A stretch of 64,000 nucleotides of DNA from Muraenolepis orangiensis (lineage: Eukaryota > Chordata > Actinopteri > Gadiformes > Muraenolepididae), in the NCBI GenBank assembly GCA_027704905.1, contig CM051002.1, forward strand, positions 10,441,460-10,505,459, read 5' to 3'. A program made the position numbers and the translations under genes. Positions 28,301 through 41,600 of this stretch are shown here, in pieces (the stretch's first letter is position 1; the number at the start of each line of letters is the position of its first letter). The notes beneath the pieces are model-generated. The model was given only the letters and a program-made list of their open reading frames with translations. It was not told the origin of the DNA and made no database searches.

Positions 28301-29466
28301 AATGCCCGTTTAATACCGCATATAAACAAGCCTTTTTCGCTCGATCACATACATTGGATTTGCTATATTTAACTTTATCTTACCTTTCAGCACTTCTGAC
28401 GAGTCACTCGTTCTCACGAAAGCCAAGACACCTGACACCTCATGCGAGTGTGCTCCGAATATCCAAGGTGGAGCGAGCGGAAAGGTGTGATGGGAGTGGA
28501 ACACTGGTCATGTGATTATATGCACCAATGACAATAGCTGTTGCATTTTCATTACCTGGTCTCATATATTTGGATGTAATATGCGCGCGCATAGTATGGA
28601 CTGTGTGTATTCAAATGAAGGCCATAGAGGTTGTGCTGCATAGCCTTTAGCTATGGTTAGTATTAGTAGAGTAGTATAAGGCATACAAGTGTAGGCACTT
28701 ATGTAACTTTTCTATAGCATAGGCCTACTGCAAATCCAATGTGCAACAGGAAGCAGACTGGTGCGTGAGATGGAAAGAGCAGAGAAGGAAATAGTCACAG
28801 TGGTGTACCCATGTTAATTATTTAACTGTGTTGACCTCACTAGGTAGTCGTTGCGAAACAATTATTTTTTAAATGATTGTTGTTTAATGATTGTTAAGAT
28901 TAGACAACTCCTTGTTAGGTCACTTTTAAAATATAAAACTATATTTAAACTATATATTCCATGACATTATGGAGGTAAGCGTGTTAACTAAATAACTACA
29001 TAACTACAACAATACGTTTGAGTTGAATAGGCCTACTTTTAGTAGTCAACGATGGGCATTATTGCTCAAGAATCAAGCAAACCAGCCAGCGCACCTAAAA
29101 CTAAATAAATAGCCTAAACATGACTTTCAGGTTGGAAAGTAGGCTATTTGCAGACTTCACCAATAATAAATAGGCCAAATTGACATAACAAACAAATGAC
29201 TGTAGACTAAGCCTACCCAAATCCTTGTTTATTACCTATTATTACCAATGTCATTGAAACATAATCCATCTTCAAACAATTATTTACAGGGTTTTAAGAT
29301 GAGGGTTAGGTTATAGCTTTAGGTCTAACAATGAGTGGTCAGGTCCCTTATAATGTCACATTTTATTTGCATATTTTTTTGATGCATTATCCAAATGCTG
29401 CATGACACTCGTGTTACACAATGCGTGAGATTCGTCAGGTATTATATGATATGATGGTGTGTGTTA

Positions 29467-29498
<32 letters not shown>

Positions 29499-29577
29499 GG
29501 GGGGGGGGGGGTATTCAGATTTTCCTTATATTCCTCACAGACTGCCCAAATTTATGGCAGGTACGTATTTTATGGTA

Positions 29578-29654
<77 letters not shown>

Positions 29655-29690
29655 GTGTGTGGGAGGGGGGGGGGGTTGGCTTTCATTATT
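25338..29690 (-). other. Duplicate of lima1 intron 1 and 5' region
   Basis: Copy of 15091-20940 without the pogo element. The empty target site lies at 29441-29447. The CA tract at 29579-29652 is preceded by a GT/G-run at 29482-29512. Confidence 0.85.
29579..29652. repeat. (CA)n microsatellite, 74 bp
   Basis: Shorter counterpart of 20796-20889. Confidence 0.97.
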
Positions 29691-30660
29691 TTCCTCAAAG
29701 ACAGCCCCAAGAAGGCGTAATAAAGGCTAGAACGGTCGAATTTAACAGCATCATTCGAGCGAGCCCCGATCCGAAACAATACTAAAAACCGTGTTCGTCG
29801 AGCATATTCGCCTTTATAAAAATCTTGAATCTTATTCGGCCCGGATCTTTCCCCACCACAGTCGAGGGAGGGTCTAAGCGGTGATTATGATGACCCTTCT
29901 CTCCTCGGAGGAGGAGGAGGCTGTCCTGTGCGGGGGAGTGGTGGGTGACATCCTGTGGCGTTTCCTGTGTTTGTGAACTAGACGGGAGCGAAGAAAAACA
30001 ACGGACGAGTGAACCTAAAAGGTATATATAAAATAGCAATTAATATATGTCCGTGAGGCACGCAATATGTGTCGCGCAACGTCGGCGTGTCGTTTCGCGG
30101 GGAAAAATAGCGTTGTGACCGAGAAACAAAGGGATTTAGCTGAGGTTATAGCGCTAGCAGACCGCAGCTAAGGCTAAGGCTACAGAACGGGGCTCGACGG
30201 CCATCACGGACGCCTTTATTACAACGGGTACTTTAGAATAATAGCAGGGCGAGGGTTTTTGTTGGGTTCGTTTAGTTTTCATTGGAAACCAAGAATACCG
30301 GGGTAATCGTATACATATCGCATCGAAATGTGGACTACTTTTCAAAAAAATATATATATACGACGGTGTGGGCGCCAGCGAGTGGCTAGCTAGCAACATT
30401 AACACTAGCCGCTCTTTTAGCGGTGAAGCTAAGGCCAACTAGCAGCAGTAGCTAGGCGCTAGGCCAGCATCCCAGCTCACTGATGCCATGTTAGCTACGC
30501 ATCTCAAATTCTCACGCAGCCATAAGCATTCGCCTTTCTTCTGTTTGGGTGCTGCGTACACTGTGCGACTGGCTAGCGAGCGGTTTAGCTGCTGGGTTAG
30601 CGTATGCTAACGGACCATACCAGCAAGCTTAGCTCAGTAAACGTTAATGGCGATCCGTGT
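29690..30660. promoter_or_regulatory. CpG-containing, GCTA-rich region between lima1 and znf740
   Basis: This region lies between the divergently transcribed lima1 (minus) and znf740 (plus). It is enriched in CpG and in GCTA/GCTAGC words (30150-30640), a texture often seen near fish promoters. No TATA-anchored start can be fixed from sequence alone. It probably holds the native promoter of lima1 and may hold that of znf740. Confidence 0.4.
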
Positions 30661-30670
30661 GCGTCGTAAG
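30647..30670 (+). CDS. Candidate first coding exon of znf740
   Basis: ATGGCGATCCGTGTGCGTCG plus TAAG is followed by GTAGAT. It would encode MAIRVRRK in phase 0 and join the exon at 32515 in frame. It is proposed because the 32515 exon is in frame upstream of its first ATG and shows the conserved LLGCE residues there. Other unseen first exons are equally possible. Confidence 0.25.
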
Positions 30671-32514
30671 GTAGATACATGGTCACTTAAAACACTAAGC
30701 GTGCTACTGCTAGTGGATCTCTATGGTTGATTTAAGTAGGGGTTTGGAGCAAGGCGGGTTTGATGATGATGCAAAGAGAATTCACAACCATTAGCGGGTA
30801 GGCGTATCTCTAATCTGCAGCTCGTACACTCGGAGCTAACAGAGTAGCTGTGCATTGATGGCTTCGTGGCACATCCAAAACATGAGTCGGGATGGATAAT
30901 ACATTTTATGGTGGACGGGGCACATGCGTTGGGATGAATGATCATGTGTATGGTGGACGGGACACGCAATCCAAACGATTTTTATCATCACAAAACATAT
31001 TAAAGTATTAAAAATCGAAACCAATGCCGCCCATTTACTCTAAACGCGACTCTCATTGTTAAGATCTTTGCTCGAATGGTTGTTTTTAACACATCTTGGC
31101 AATTTGTTACGTGGCCCGAGAAACGAATAGTATACGTTTTCAGCGTTTTAGTTGGAGGCTAAACGCGATCAGGATCCCGTTGTAATCAGTCTGCAAGAGG
31201 CCTCGCCCTCCATCAATTAGGCCTCGATACAATAGATTAATCTGTAGGGATCGTATACATGTCGATTAACCCATGTGGTCTCACTCCATGATTACGTGTT
31301 CTGCTTGGCCTGCATTCAAACTAGGCCTCTATAAAGATACACGTTCCGAGGAGTACAATAGAGAAATGGTTATCGTATTTTAATAATGTTGCCGTAGAGG
31401 GGTACGCCTGCTACCATTATTTTTTTCCCCACTTCAATAAAAAAACAAACTAAAGTCTTAAATAACTTTAATAACGGTGTATGCCACTTTAACGCAATGT
31501 TATTGAAATTCAGATGATAAAGTGTAAATAAAGAAGTACAGACCGTTTAGATGGCTCTGTGCCATTTCTTCGACTGCAATTGTATGTATTAATGATTATA
31601 GCTCTTCGAGTATTTGGCTGTGGAGAGAAAACATGCATTTAACAAACACTTCTTTAAAGTAATAAGTGGTAAATTCACATGAAAAGTGGTCAGAAAATAA
31701 TGTGAGCGTTTTTGCAATCTTATCTATATACAAGAGTAAATTAGTCTGTATTTGTAATTGTGTCAATTATAAATAGTGTTATTACTAGTAATGCTACACG
31801 TTTTTTTCCAACCTATTCAATATATTGAAACTACTTGCATAGGCCCAACACATTAAGTTGTCAGGGAGGTCATCAACCAGTATTCTTGGATAGTCTTCCT
31901 TTATATGGCAGAATGCTACCGCCATCCAATTTATTTGTACAGCACATGATTTTGTCTGTAGGTCCTGTGTCTTATGAAAAATATTTAGTGAGATAATCTA
32001 GGGAACCTGTTGTCTGGTACATGTAATTACAGTTGTAAACAGGCTGTGCAAAGCCGTGATGCTATTATGCTTGTCTGTTTCATCCACATCCCCCTTCTCC
32101 TCAGTTTTTAATGCTAGATGAGTGAGGTGGGTGTGGCTTCCCACCTGACTGACCACCCTGACTGACGGAACGCTGGATGACCTTGTCCACACCCCTTTCC
32201 CTGCGTTCACATACACCGTTCCCACAGCAATGTCACATCTACCCAGCAGCTCTGTCCGCGACCATATGAAATGGGTTTGTTTTGACAACACCAAAGTGGT
32301 TAGAAATTACATTACTTGCAATCTTATGTCATTCAGGATGTTGTCATTGTTGATTTGATGTTTTTTTAAATTAAAATTGAATGATGAAATTGGCTAGCAT
32401 GCAGATTGGCAAAAGTTACATCCTGTTTATTTTTGTTATTGTAATTTTTTATTAATGTACAATGTGATGTCTCTTATATTTGTATAAATTTGCACATAAT
32501 TGTTCTATTGTTAG
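30671..32514 (+). other. Non-coding, probable znf740 intron 1
   Basis: No gene recognised. A local imperfect repeat (GGTGGACGGG at about 30911 and 30952) is visible. AT-rich sequence follows. Confidence 0.5.
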
Positions 32515-32697
32515 GCCGGGCTGCTAGGGTGTGAAGCAGTCCTTTCCAGCATGGCCTTGATGCAGGCAAGCTCCATGGCTGGTCCGCCCAAGAAAATGAT
32601 GGCTCCTCTTGGCCATGGCCCGCCCCAGAGAGAGGGTCCTGACCGTGGGCCCCAGAGCCACATGATCCTTCCCTCTGGAATGAGCTGTCCGCCCCTG
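32515..32697 (+). CDS. znf740: znf740 N-terminal exon
   Basis: Acceptor ATTGTTAG and donor CCCCTG/GTAAGA. Reading from 32515 gives AGLLGCEAVLSSMALMQASS, then MAGPPKKMM. Human ZNF740 has LLACEGLAGVSLV...SKKMM, so the 12 codons before the first ATG (32551) are probably coding and the start lies in an upstream exon. If not, M at 32551 is the start. Confidence 0.8.
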
Positions 32698-35600
32698 GTA
32701 AGAACCAAGAAAAAAACAAAAAACTTGTGGGTGGAATACTAAATCACAGTGTTGTAAGACTTGAGACCTTTTGTTTAATAAACGTATACATGCTAAAAGT
32801 CGACCCTGATATGGTATTTTAACTTTTGTAATATGAAGTCAAATGGTATATTGCAGTGTAAAATAAAAAGAGGGAGGATTGATCTTTTGGGATTTGATAG
32901 GATCATGTCGACGTGGTAAAACATGCTAGCCAGCTGTATGTTGGATGGACAAATGTTGTATTAGTGGGTGAACTGTTACGCTAACCAGCAGAGCACATAT
33001 TCTGCTACAGAGGAAGTGGCATTGATTCGTTTGACATGTAAAATAGCTAATTGAATTGATTTTTAGTTTTAAAATGTAGACCTAAGGTCATGCAATTGCC
33101 TGGTAAAAGGGTTGCAGTCACGCTGTCTTACAGCTAACAAAGGGCAGGTTTCTGCGATGTTTAATATGTAAAACTTTATTTATTTTTTGTATTTTTAAAG
33201 ATACACAAGTAAAAATATGATTTCAAATGGCCATCACACCAGTACCACAACGCATCACACCGCGAGTGAAACGCAGTGGACTCTTATCCTGTATTTTCTC
33301 CGTAATCTCTAGCTCATCCGGAAGGACGGTGATTTCCAAGCTCCCCGCCTGCTGGACGAGAAGGACATGAGGGCCAACGAGGACATGCAGATGAAAAAAA
33401 AGAACAGGAAGTCAGGAACGCCCTGCAAAGTGAGAGAACAAGATGGAAGGGGAGGGAAGGTCAGTGGTTATAAACCTTAAAAAATAGCTCAGAGATCTAC
33501 TGGGCAGGTCTGGTTTTTTCTTTTTTTCCCTCAGTTAAAAAAAGACCAAGACGTAAATTATACATTTTAAGGACCAATTTGAGCTGCTTTTAACTTTGAG
33601 CTCACATGTGTTCGAATTGGAAGCTTTCATCTGGGAGCATTTTTCAGTGTGGGGGTGGGGGGAGGAGTTCAGGGAAGATGTAGAGGGGGCGGAGGATCTC
33701 TGGAGAGGAAGGGGGGAGGGGAGAGAAGAGGAGGACAATAACTGCAGTTGTGTGCAGAAGAGGGGGGGAGGGGGTGTAACATGAGGGCATTGAGCCTTGC
33801 TAGGGATTTTGTGTCTTGTGGAAAAGAGCATACATCGTTCTAGTTCAACCTCACTGGCTTATTTTTACTTAATTATTTTTAAATAATAGTTCCCAGCCAT
33901 GTGTTGTCTAAAAATAAAATTTAATTAAAGAAATCCGCTTTTTGATAAAATGTGTAAATAAAAAAATAAAGTCCAATGGACTTTTTTAAATCTTAAATTA
34001 ATTAAATAATTAACAATAAATAGATCCATAGAGCGATTGGCGTGTCACTTGAATCAGACTTAAGTGTTTTTCTGTGCTGCCCTCTTTAGGGCCCTGGTGG
34101 AGACGAGAATGGCCCAGCGTCCAAAGTGCAGAAAAACTTCATCTGTGATCACTGTTACGGGGCATTCAGGAGTGGCTACCACCTGAAGAGACACATCCTG
34201 ATCCACACGGGTACGTGTCACGCTCGGAACCGGCCACTTCACCCCCTGCTGCGCCAGCGATTTCTGAATGAGTGCTGTCATTTGTTAGACTACACCCAGC
34301 GGCCAGCTTTTAACATTGGCCTGCATCTAGGCGTGCCTAGACCAAACTGTAAGGTTTCTCAGCGGCCCGCAAACGGAGCTTGTTTTGGTAGCAGCATTTT
34401 GCCTCACAGCTGATTGGTGGTATCTGTGGGGACCTCTTACTAAAACTGGTGCTCTTCGGTTTAGGGGAGAAGCCGTATGCTTGTGCCATATGTGACATGA
34501 GGTTTATTCAGCGTTACCACCTGGAGAGACACAGCCTCATTCACACGGGTATGCGTCCTCTAACCGTACCCATGTTACATAAGTCAAAACTACATCTGTA
34601 GTCCTCCACTCATTACCAGTGGGACAGCAAAAGGTTCTCAGGGTGTATTTTGTCTGTGGACAGTAGTTTCCAACAAAGCAAACGGAAAGGAGTATCCTAA
34701 ATTTAACGGACAGGAGGTTTTTGTTTTCTTATGTTGGTCCCCCTAACACCAGAGCGGTTGATGATACAAACAAAAGGTCACAAAGGCTGTTTGTGACTGG
34801 CCAGTGCAAAGATGTGCAGCACGAAACCTATGATTGTGATTGGTTAAGTATGGGCTTGTTGAGGGAAATCAATGCATGGACATCAAAGGACTACACACCT
34901 GATAGCCCTTGCTTACTAAGGTCTAGATTCAGGTCTCTACTTGTGGACCTGCCATTATAGAATATGAAATAATGTGCCGTTATTTCATGTTTTAAGAGTA
35001 GGCATTGCGGTAATTGCATTTTCAACCCAAAAGTTAAAAGTACCTGGCAGCCTTATTGCCTCCATAAATTGTTCAAGTAATCCATAGTTCACTTTTTTTT
35101 TAAGTTGATAAATATCAGTTCCTATTTCAATATCTATTTTGTTTCCCCCAGATTAGTTATTGAAGGACAACAATGCATCTATAATTCTGTAATTTGATGT
35201 GCCTATGGCAATTTATTATTCGTGAAGAGATTATTATTATTTTTAGTTAGGCCCAATTTTTATTTTATTTCTACAGTTGACTAGCTAATCATTTTATGCT
35301 CTGTGTGTGTAGGAGTGAAGCCGTACGCTTGTTCCATGTGTGACATGCGGTTTTTCCAGCGTTACCACCTGGAGAGACACAGCCAAACTCATACGGGTAT
35401 GCGTCCTTTTACCGTACCCATCTCAATTCAAGACGGCATAAAACCTCAGTCATGAGGCACTTTACTGTCTGTTACATAAAAATAGCAATTGTTAACTCAT
35501 GCATATAAATATCTACATTTGGTCTAATCGCAATTAATAAACAAGATCCCTTTAACAATGGAACCAAATCTAACGAGCCAAACAAGCAAGAAAAAAAGCA

Positions 35601-38600
35601 GTTCATACCAAAAAATAGAGAATAGTCCTTTGATGTCCAACACTATTTGCCATTTTTCTATTGCACTCATTTCCAATGTGTTCAATCTGTTTTTATTTAA
35701 TGTAACATTTTTAAACCACACGTTAAACCGTGTAGTAGCCCAATGCTTTACATCCGTTTCTCCCCCAGGAATTAAAGCGGTGATCAGACCGGAAGCCTTG
35801 TAAATATTTAAATCATACCATCATACTATGCCCTAGCTAGTATGCATGACAACCATTTGCTTAATGCCTTTGTTATATACGGAGAGTCTTATCAAAGCAT
35901 GGTACATCAAAGTTACAAGTTGATGCTGCTAGATGCAGCTGTTCAGATGCCATGTGTATAATCTTTAATGTAACGGCCTGTAAGCGATGGCTGTGTTTAG
36001 CTTCTCTTTCACACTCTTGTATGCTTGTATATTCCTTGGTTTTGACTTGTTTCAACAAAAAGGAGGCCTCGTAAACAAGCTCATAACGATAATGCATAAA
36101 ACCCCACCCCCTCCCTCAATGCTAATTGGAAAATGTCTGGTGTGACTGATGCATCTCAATGATGCTTTAAACAATCCTTTCAAGCTAACGTGTTGATGCT
36201 TTGTGTATGTAGGGGTGAAGCCGTACGCATGCTCCATGTGTGACATGAGGTTCTTCCAGCGTTACCACCTGGCCAGACACAACCTCACTCATACTGGTAT
36301 GCGTTTGCTCACCCAGCTCTCTAGATATACATTATGTATGTTTCCCAAGTTTAGTTAAACTGACAGTGGGGCTGTCTCCTCCCCAAAAACAATGAGTAGA
36401 TAGTCGTATCCAGGTACATTTATCTCGTCTCATAACTGGAACAGTGACCTAAATGGCCGTTTCCCCAATCTCCCAACGACATGACATGGTTTTGAGTACA
36501 AGCAGACTTGGGCTAAGGATTTGTGAACCGGTACCCTAGCGTATATACATAAGCGAGCACCCCCCCACCGGCTACAGCGCACACACACACACACAGCGAT
36601 CGGCTTCAGATAGAGGCTTGTCTCTTTCTCATACTTGATTAAGAGCAAATGTGTTGTGTGTTGTCTTTGGGTTTGCTAGATAATGATTTGATCCTCTCAT
36701 GTATGTAGGGGTGAAGCCGTACGCTTGCTCCATGTGTGACAGGAGGTTTTTCCAACGCTACCACTTGGCCAGACACAGCCTCACTCACACGGGTACGGGA
36801 TTGCCATTCTTAATAATGTCAGAGCCCAAATACCCTGGGGCACCGAGTTTAGTCGTGGTGACCAACAGCATAGCAAACCAAACTATTTTGTTCGATTTTA
36901 ATTTTTGGTCAAATGTAAGTTAATGGTAGAAGATAAAATCTAAAATTGCCCTGTCATTTTTCTTGCTCTTTGGTAGTTATTTTCTGAATTTCCTTATTTA
37001 GAACTTGTTATGTTTCTGAGGGAAGTTCTGAATATACATTTAGTGAGGGCTATAACTGAAGACATATTTTCAATGTATTTTGACCCAGTTTCTATCATTT
37101 CCGTGTGTGCGGTATATTCGGTGCCTGTACCGTTGGCATCTCTTGATATGAATGGGTGTAACCCTTTCACTGCCAGTCTTTATAAGTTGTTACTCTTATG
37201 TGTGCAGGGGTGAAGCCATATGCTTGCTCCATGTGTGACAGGAGGTTTTTCCAGAGATACCACCTGGCAAGACACGCCCTCAAACATACGGGTATGCGTC
37301 TTACCTTATCCCTCTCACTTGACACCACAGGGGATAGAGAGACCGTACTCTTTACAGACGTGGCCTACCTGTGAGGGAGGGTACTTGGCAACAGGGAGCA
37401 TGTCCGTCTATTTGGTTAAGTTATGTCTCAGTAAGGCTATCTTTCTAGAGTGCCATTTAGGTGGAAATCATTTCACATCCTTGTTATGGCTTCTAGGATT
37501 GGTAGCATGGTATTGTTTGTCTTTCTGTCTTGTGTGTGTAACATGGGGGAAGTAGTAAATACACAGAAAAGGGCCCCTCAGTTCAGTAAAGAGAAAAATC
37601 AAACAAATCAGTGTTGATGCTAACTTTCACATTGTCATTGTTGTACACGTGGCTCATGAGAGCAGATTCTAAAGTGTGGTACTGTATGCGTTTAGGGGTG
37701 AAGCCGTACGCTTGTTCCATGTGTGACATGAGGTTCTTCCAGCGTTACCATTTGGCAAGACACAACCTCACTCATACTGGTATGCTTATATTATTTGTTT
37801 TACCTCTTACTGTAAATCCCTATTTTTTGTTTTGGAAATATGCTTTTTTTTATTTATTTTTTTGCAAATAATAGACATGTATACTGTAAGAGTTCCTTAT
37901 AATGCAATGAAAGAGATACAAATGAATAAGGCTTTGTTGGAAACTGTCCACTTAAAAATGGCCCTGATATCCTTTTGCCAAAAACATGCTTTTCTGCTGA
38001 ATATTGTCTTTGGACAATTTGTGCATGTGTAGCCATAATTTTAGTCTTATCTACACGCTATATCGTTTCAAAGCACATTGCACAAAAAGTATTGCCATTT
38101 TGGACATCAAATGCCATTTAGAGTTCATAAACTGGAGGCTACCATTTCTGGTGTAAGTACATTAAATCAGTGGCTATATTTATTTTCACTGGTTTGGTTC
38201 ATTGTCAACTTATCTTCTGGAACTATACATTGAACAAAATCACAATATTGCTATTTAATGTTTTGATGTCTTTAGTATCCATACTTTTGAGTGTAATGAG
38301 CTTTAATTGATTTTGTGTAAACTGCAATTAACAAGTTTCTGATATAATTGTATAATTTATATTTAATAAAACATGCAACTGAAAAGTATGTTATATATAT
38401 ATATATATATATATATGTATTGTGTTTTCAAATTCAAACATGTGAATTATGATTATGGCTAACATGTTTTGTGCTTTGTTTAGGAGTGAAGCCATACGCA
38501 TGTACCATGTGTGACATGAGATTTATCCAACGTTACCAACTGGAGAGACACAGCCTGACTCATACCGGTACGTCCTTTCTCCTTAACCATTGAAACTTTT

Positions 38601-41600
38601 AGCCCTCTCTTGGGTCGTGCATGATCCCAATATTGACTCTCCTATGGCTGCATCAAACTCGAGTTTGTACTGCTATCTATTTATGCACTTGATCAATACC
38701 TCTTGATCAAGCTGCGTCTGCAGTAAGCTCCGCAAGTATCAAGACAGCAGCACTACTTTTACACATTCAACTTTGGATTAGAATTCCACCGACGCATAAT
38801 GGAAATGCACACATTGTTTGAAACTGTAGTTGACTATGTCAACGCCCCAAAATTGTATTGATGTAGTAAGTATACATTAATTGTAATGTTTATTTTCATG
38901 TCAAAACATAGGCTACACACTGTATACAGTGTTGACTGAGTTTCCCCTGCATCTGCATTGAGGCAAAATTACCTAAATGTTTTATGTCGCATTGTCTTAT
39001 CTTATTTAAATAGTTGATTTTCTCTATATTTCTCCCACAGGCCAACTTTTATATAAGATACAATTAAGTATTGCCTAGTACACGGTACTAGTAGTCAGTA
39101 TTTGTAGGCCAAATTACTAAAATATGGCGACTTTGATATTTTAATTACAAAAATAAAGAAACATCCTTCATTACATAAATGTACACTTGGTTTTAGTTCT
39201 CATGCAAGAGCAGGGAACCTGTGTAGATGTTAAAATAGTGCTGTCTAACTACTTATGGAGTTCACTGTCACCCAGTCAAGTTCTATATCCAATTTAGTTT
39301 ATTTCCCAATTAACCGTGTTTAAAGTCCAATCAATACAAGTAATGCTATCATTATGTAATTGTACAAAGAGACATTTTCTACAATGGAAAAAATGAAATG
39401 ACTAAACTCGGACAGTCATTCTAAAGCACCATAAATCCTCTCAAAGCATGTCAAACCTTCGGGGGTTTTTTTTACAGATGTTTACCAACTGCCTAAAATT
39501 GTCTTAATTTTTGTGATCAGCGTGAAAAAAAAATTCCCCTTCAAGTCTCAAATTAGCATTATTTATGGATGTGTGTAATTAATCCCACGTAGTATTATAG
39601 TGAAACCCAGTTGGAATGTGCCCATGAGGAATACAAATTTGGCCCAAGCATTGCTTTTTGGCAGGTTGAAAATGACTAGACATTTTTTTCGCCACACATA
39701 AAGTCTCCATTGTCCCCCACCATTGTTAATTTGAACATTGGCCCTATCCCAATTACAATTCTCGTAGTTTTGTTCTGAATGCAATTAGTGAATGGTTGAA
39801 TTGGAAAGTGGGTGTATATTTTGACACACTGGAATATTCTGTTGAACGCGCTGATGAGAGCAACCCAACTTTACTAAACCTTTTGGATTAGTAAAGTTAA
39901 ACCGATCATTTTTGGCAGTTGAATTTATTTTTGTAATGCTAAAAGTTGGTACTTTGTGTGTATAGGGGTGAAGCCGTACGCTTGCACCATGTGTGACAAG
40001 AGGTTTTTTCAGCGCTACCACCTGGCGAGACACAGCCTCACTCATATGGGTATGCGCCTGTTGATTATACCCAGCCACACGTATAGGATGCCTCATCATA
40101 TACTGTATGTGCTTGATATGGTTGTAAATATATATTATATGTACAATTGGAAATGAATAAGAGTTGTGATTGCCACTAGATGACATCATCAGCTCATGTG
40201 ATGTGTTGTTTAAGTGGATTTAAATACCCCTTTTTAATTAATCTGAGACAAGCATCTTAATAGCTGCTCTTCCCCTGTTTAGTTATTCCAGGGTGAGACA
40301 TTGGTTATTAACCACCAATAGCAATTTGGATAATATTGGAAGACAACAATTTTAAGTTGTAATAATAAAACGTGTATATATCAATATATATATACATTTT
40401 AAATTTAGATTTTTTTTAAAATATTTTTTTGCGGTGTATATAGCGAGCCAGCTTTAAAAGTAACATGATACTCTGGTCATTTAGGTGTGAAACCTTACGC
40501 TTGCACCATGTGCGACATGAGGTTTTTTCAGCGTTACCACCTGGCAAGACACAGCGTCATTCATTCGGGTATGGGTCCGTGCACCGAGCCCATGACATCT
40601 CGTGTCGCAAAGGATTGTGGGATTTTATTTAAGTGCCTATGATTTAACTACAGGCCCTTTTTTTTTTTTTTTTTTTTATATTCTTAAAGACAAGAAGTCC
40701 TAATTTACAATCCTTGTTTATTTGAGATTAGCCATCAAAAATAACCCACACATTCATGATGCTTATGCAGAAAAATGGCCTCACTAAGAACATGATTACA
40801 TGGTTCAATCAAGTTGTATTATTATTTTTGTATGAAATCGGCGTGTGTGGTTAATAACCAATAGATATGAGTAAAAAAAAAAATGAGTGGGTGGAGTTGA
40901 GGCCCAGTAATGTAATATTGCTACTTTGCGTTTAGGTGTGAAACCTTACGCATGTACCATGTGCGACAAGAGGTTTTTTCAACGCTACCATCTGGCAAGA
41001 CACAGCCTCACTCATATGGGTATGCACATGCCCACCTTAACCATGCCATTGAGATCTGTGTGTCATTCAACTGTAAACACAAGGTCAAGTTAGGCCAGTT
41101 GTAAGGTTTTTAAGATGACCCAAAGAATGGTTTTATTTTGATTGAACCAGTCTGTTATCTAAAAGTAAGTCATCTGTAAACCAAAGCAGTACAGAGACAT
41201 CATCAGCTCATGTGATGTGTTTTAGTTGTGGACTAAATAAGTTAAACCTTAATGCCATCAAATTTTTTATGGGATTTTGGCTGGGGGAAACAAAAAGTTG
41301 AAACATACTCCTGCATAAATCCCCTCAGAATTCTTACTGAATTGATTAACAAAAGCGGTTAACAACCCATCAATTTCAAATAGATAGTCCCCTACATTTT
41401 ACAGTGGATTGTGAAACGGAAACCATTGGGCAGGCTGACAGTAATGTATTGATGCTTTACGTTTAGGTGTGAAACCTTACGCTTGCACCATGTGTGACAT
41501 GAGGTTTGTTCACCGTTACCACCTGACCAGACACAGCATCACTCACTCGGGTATGCGTCCGTGCACCCTGGCTGTTTCACATCGTTTTTGCCCTTTTCCT

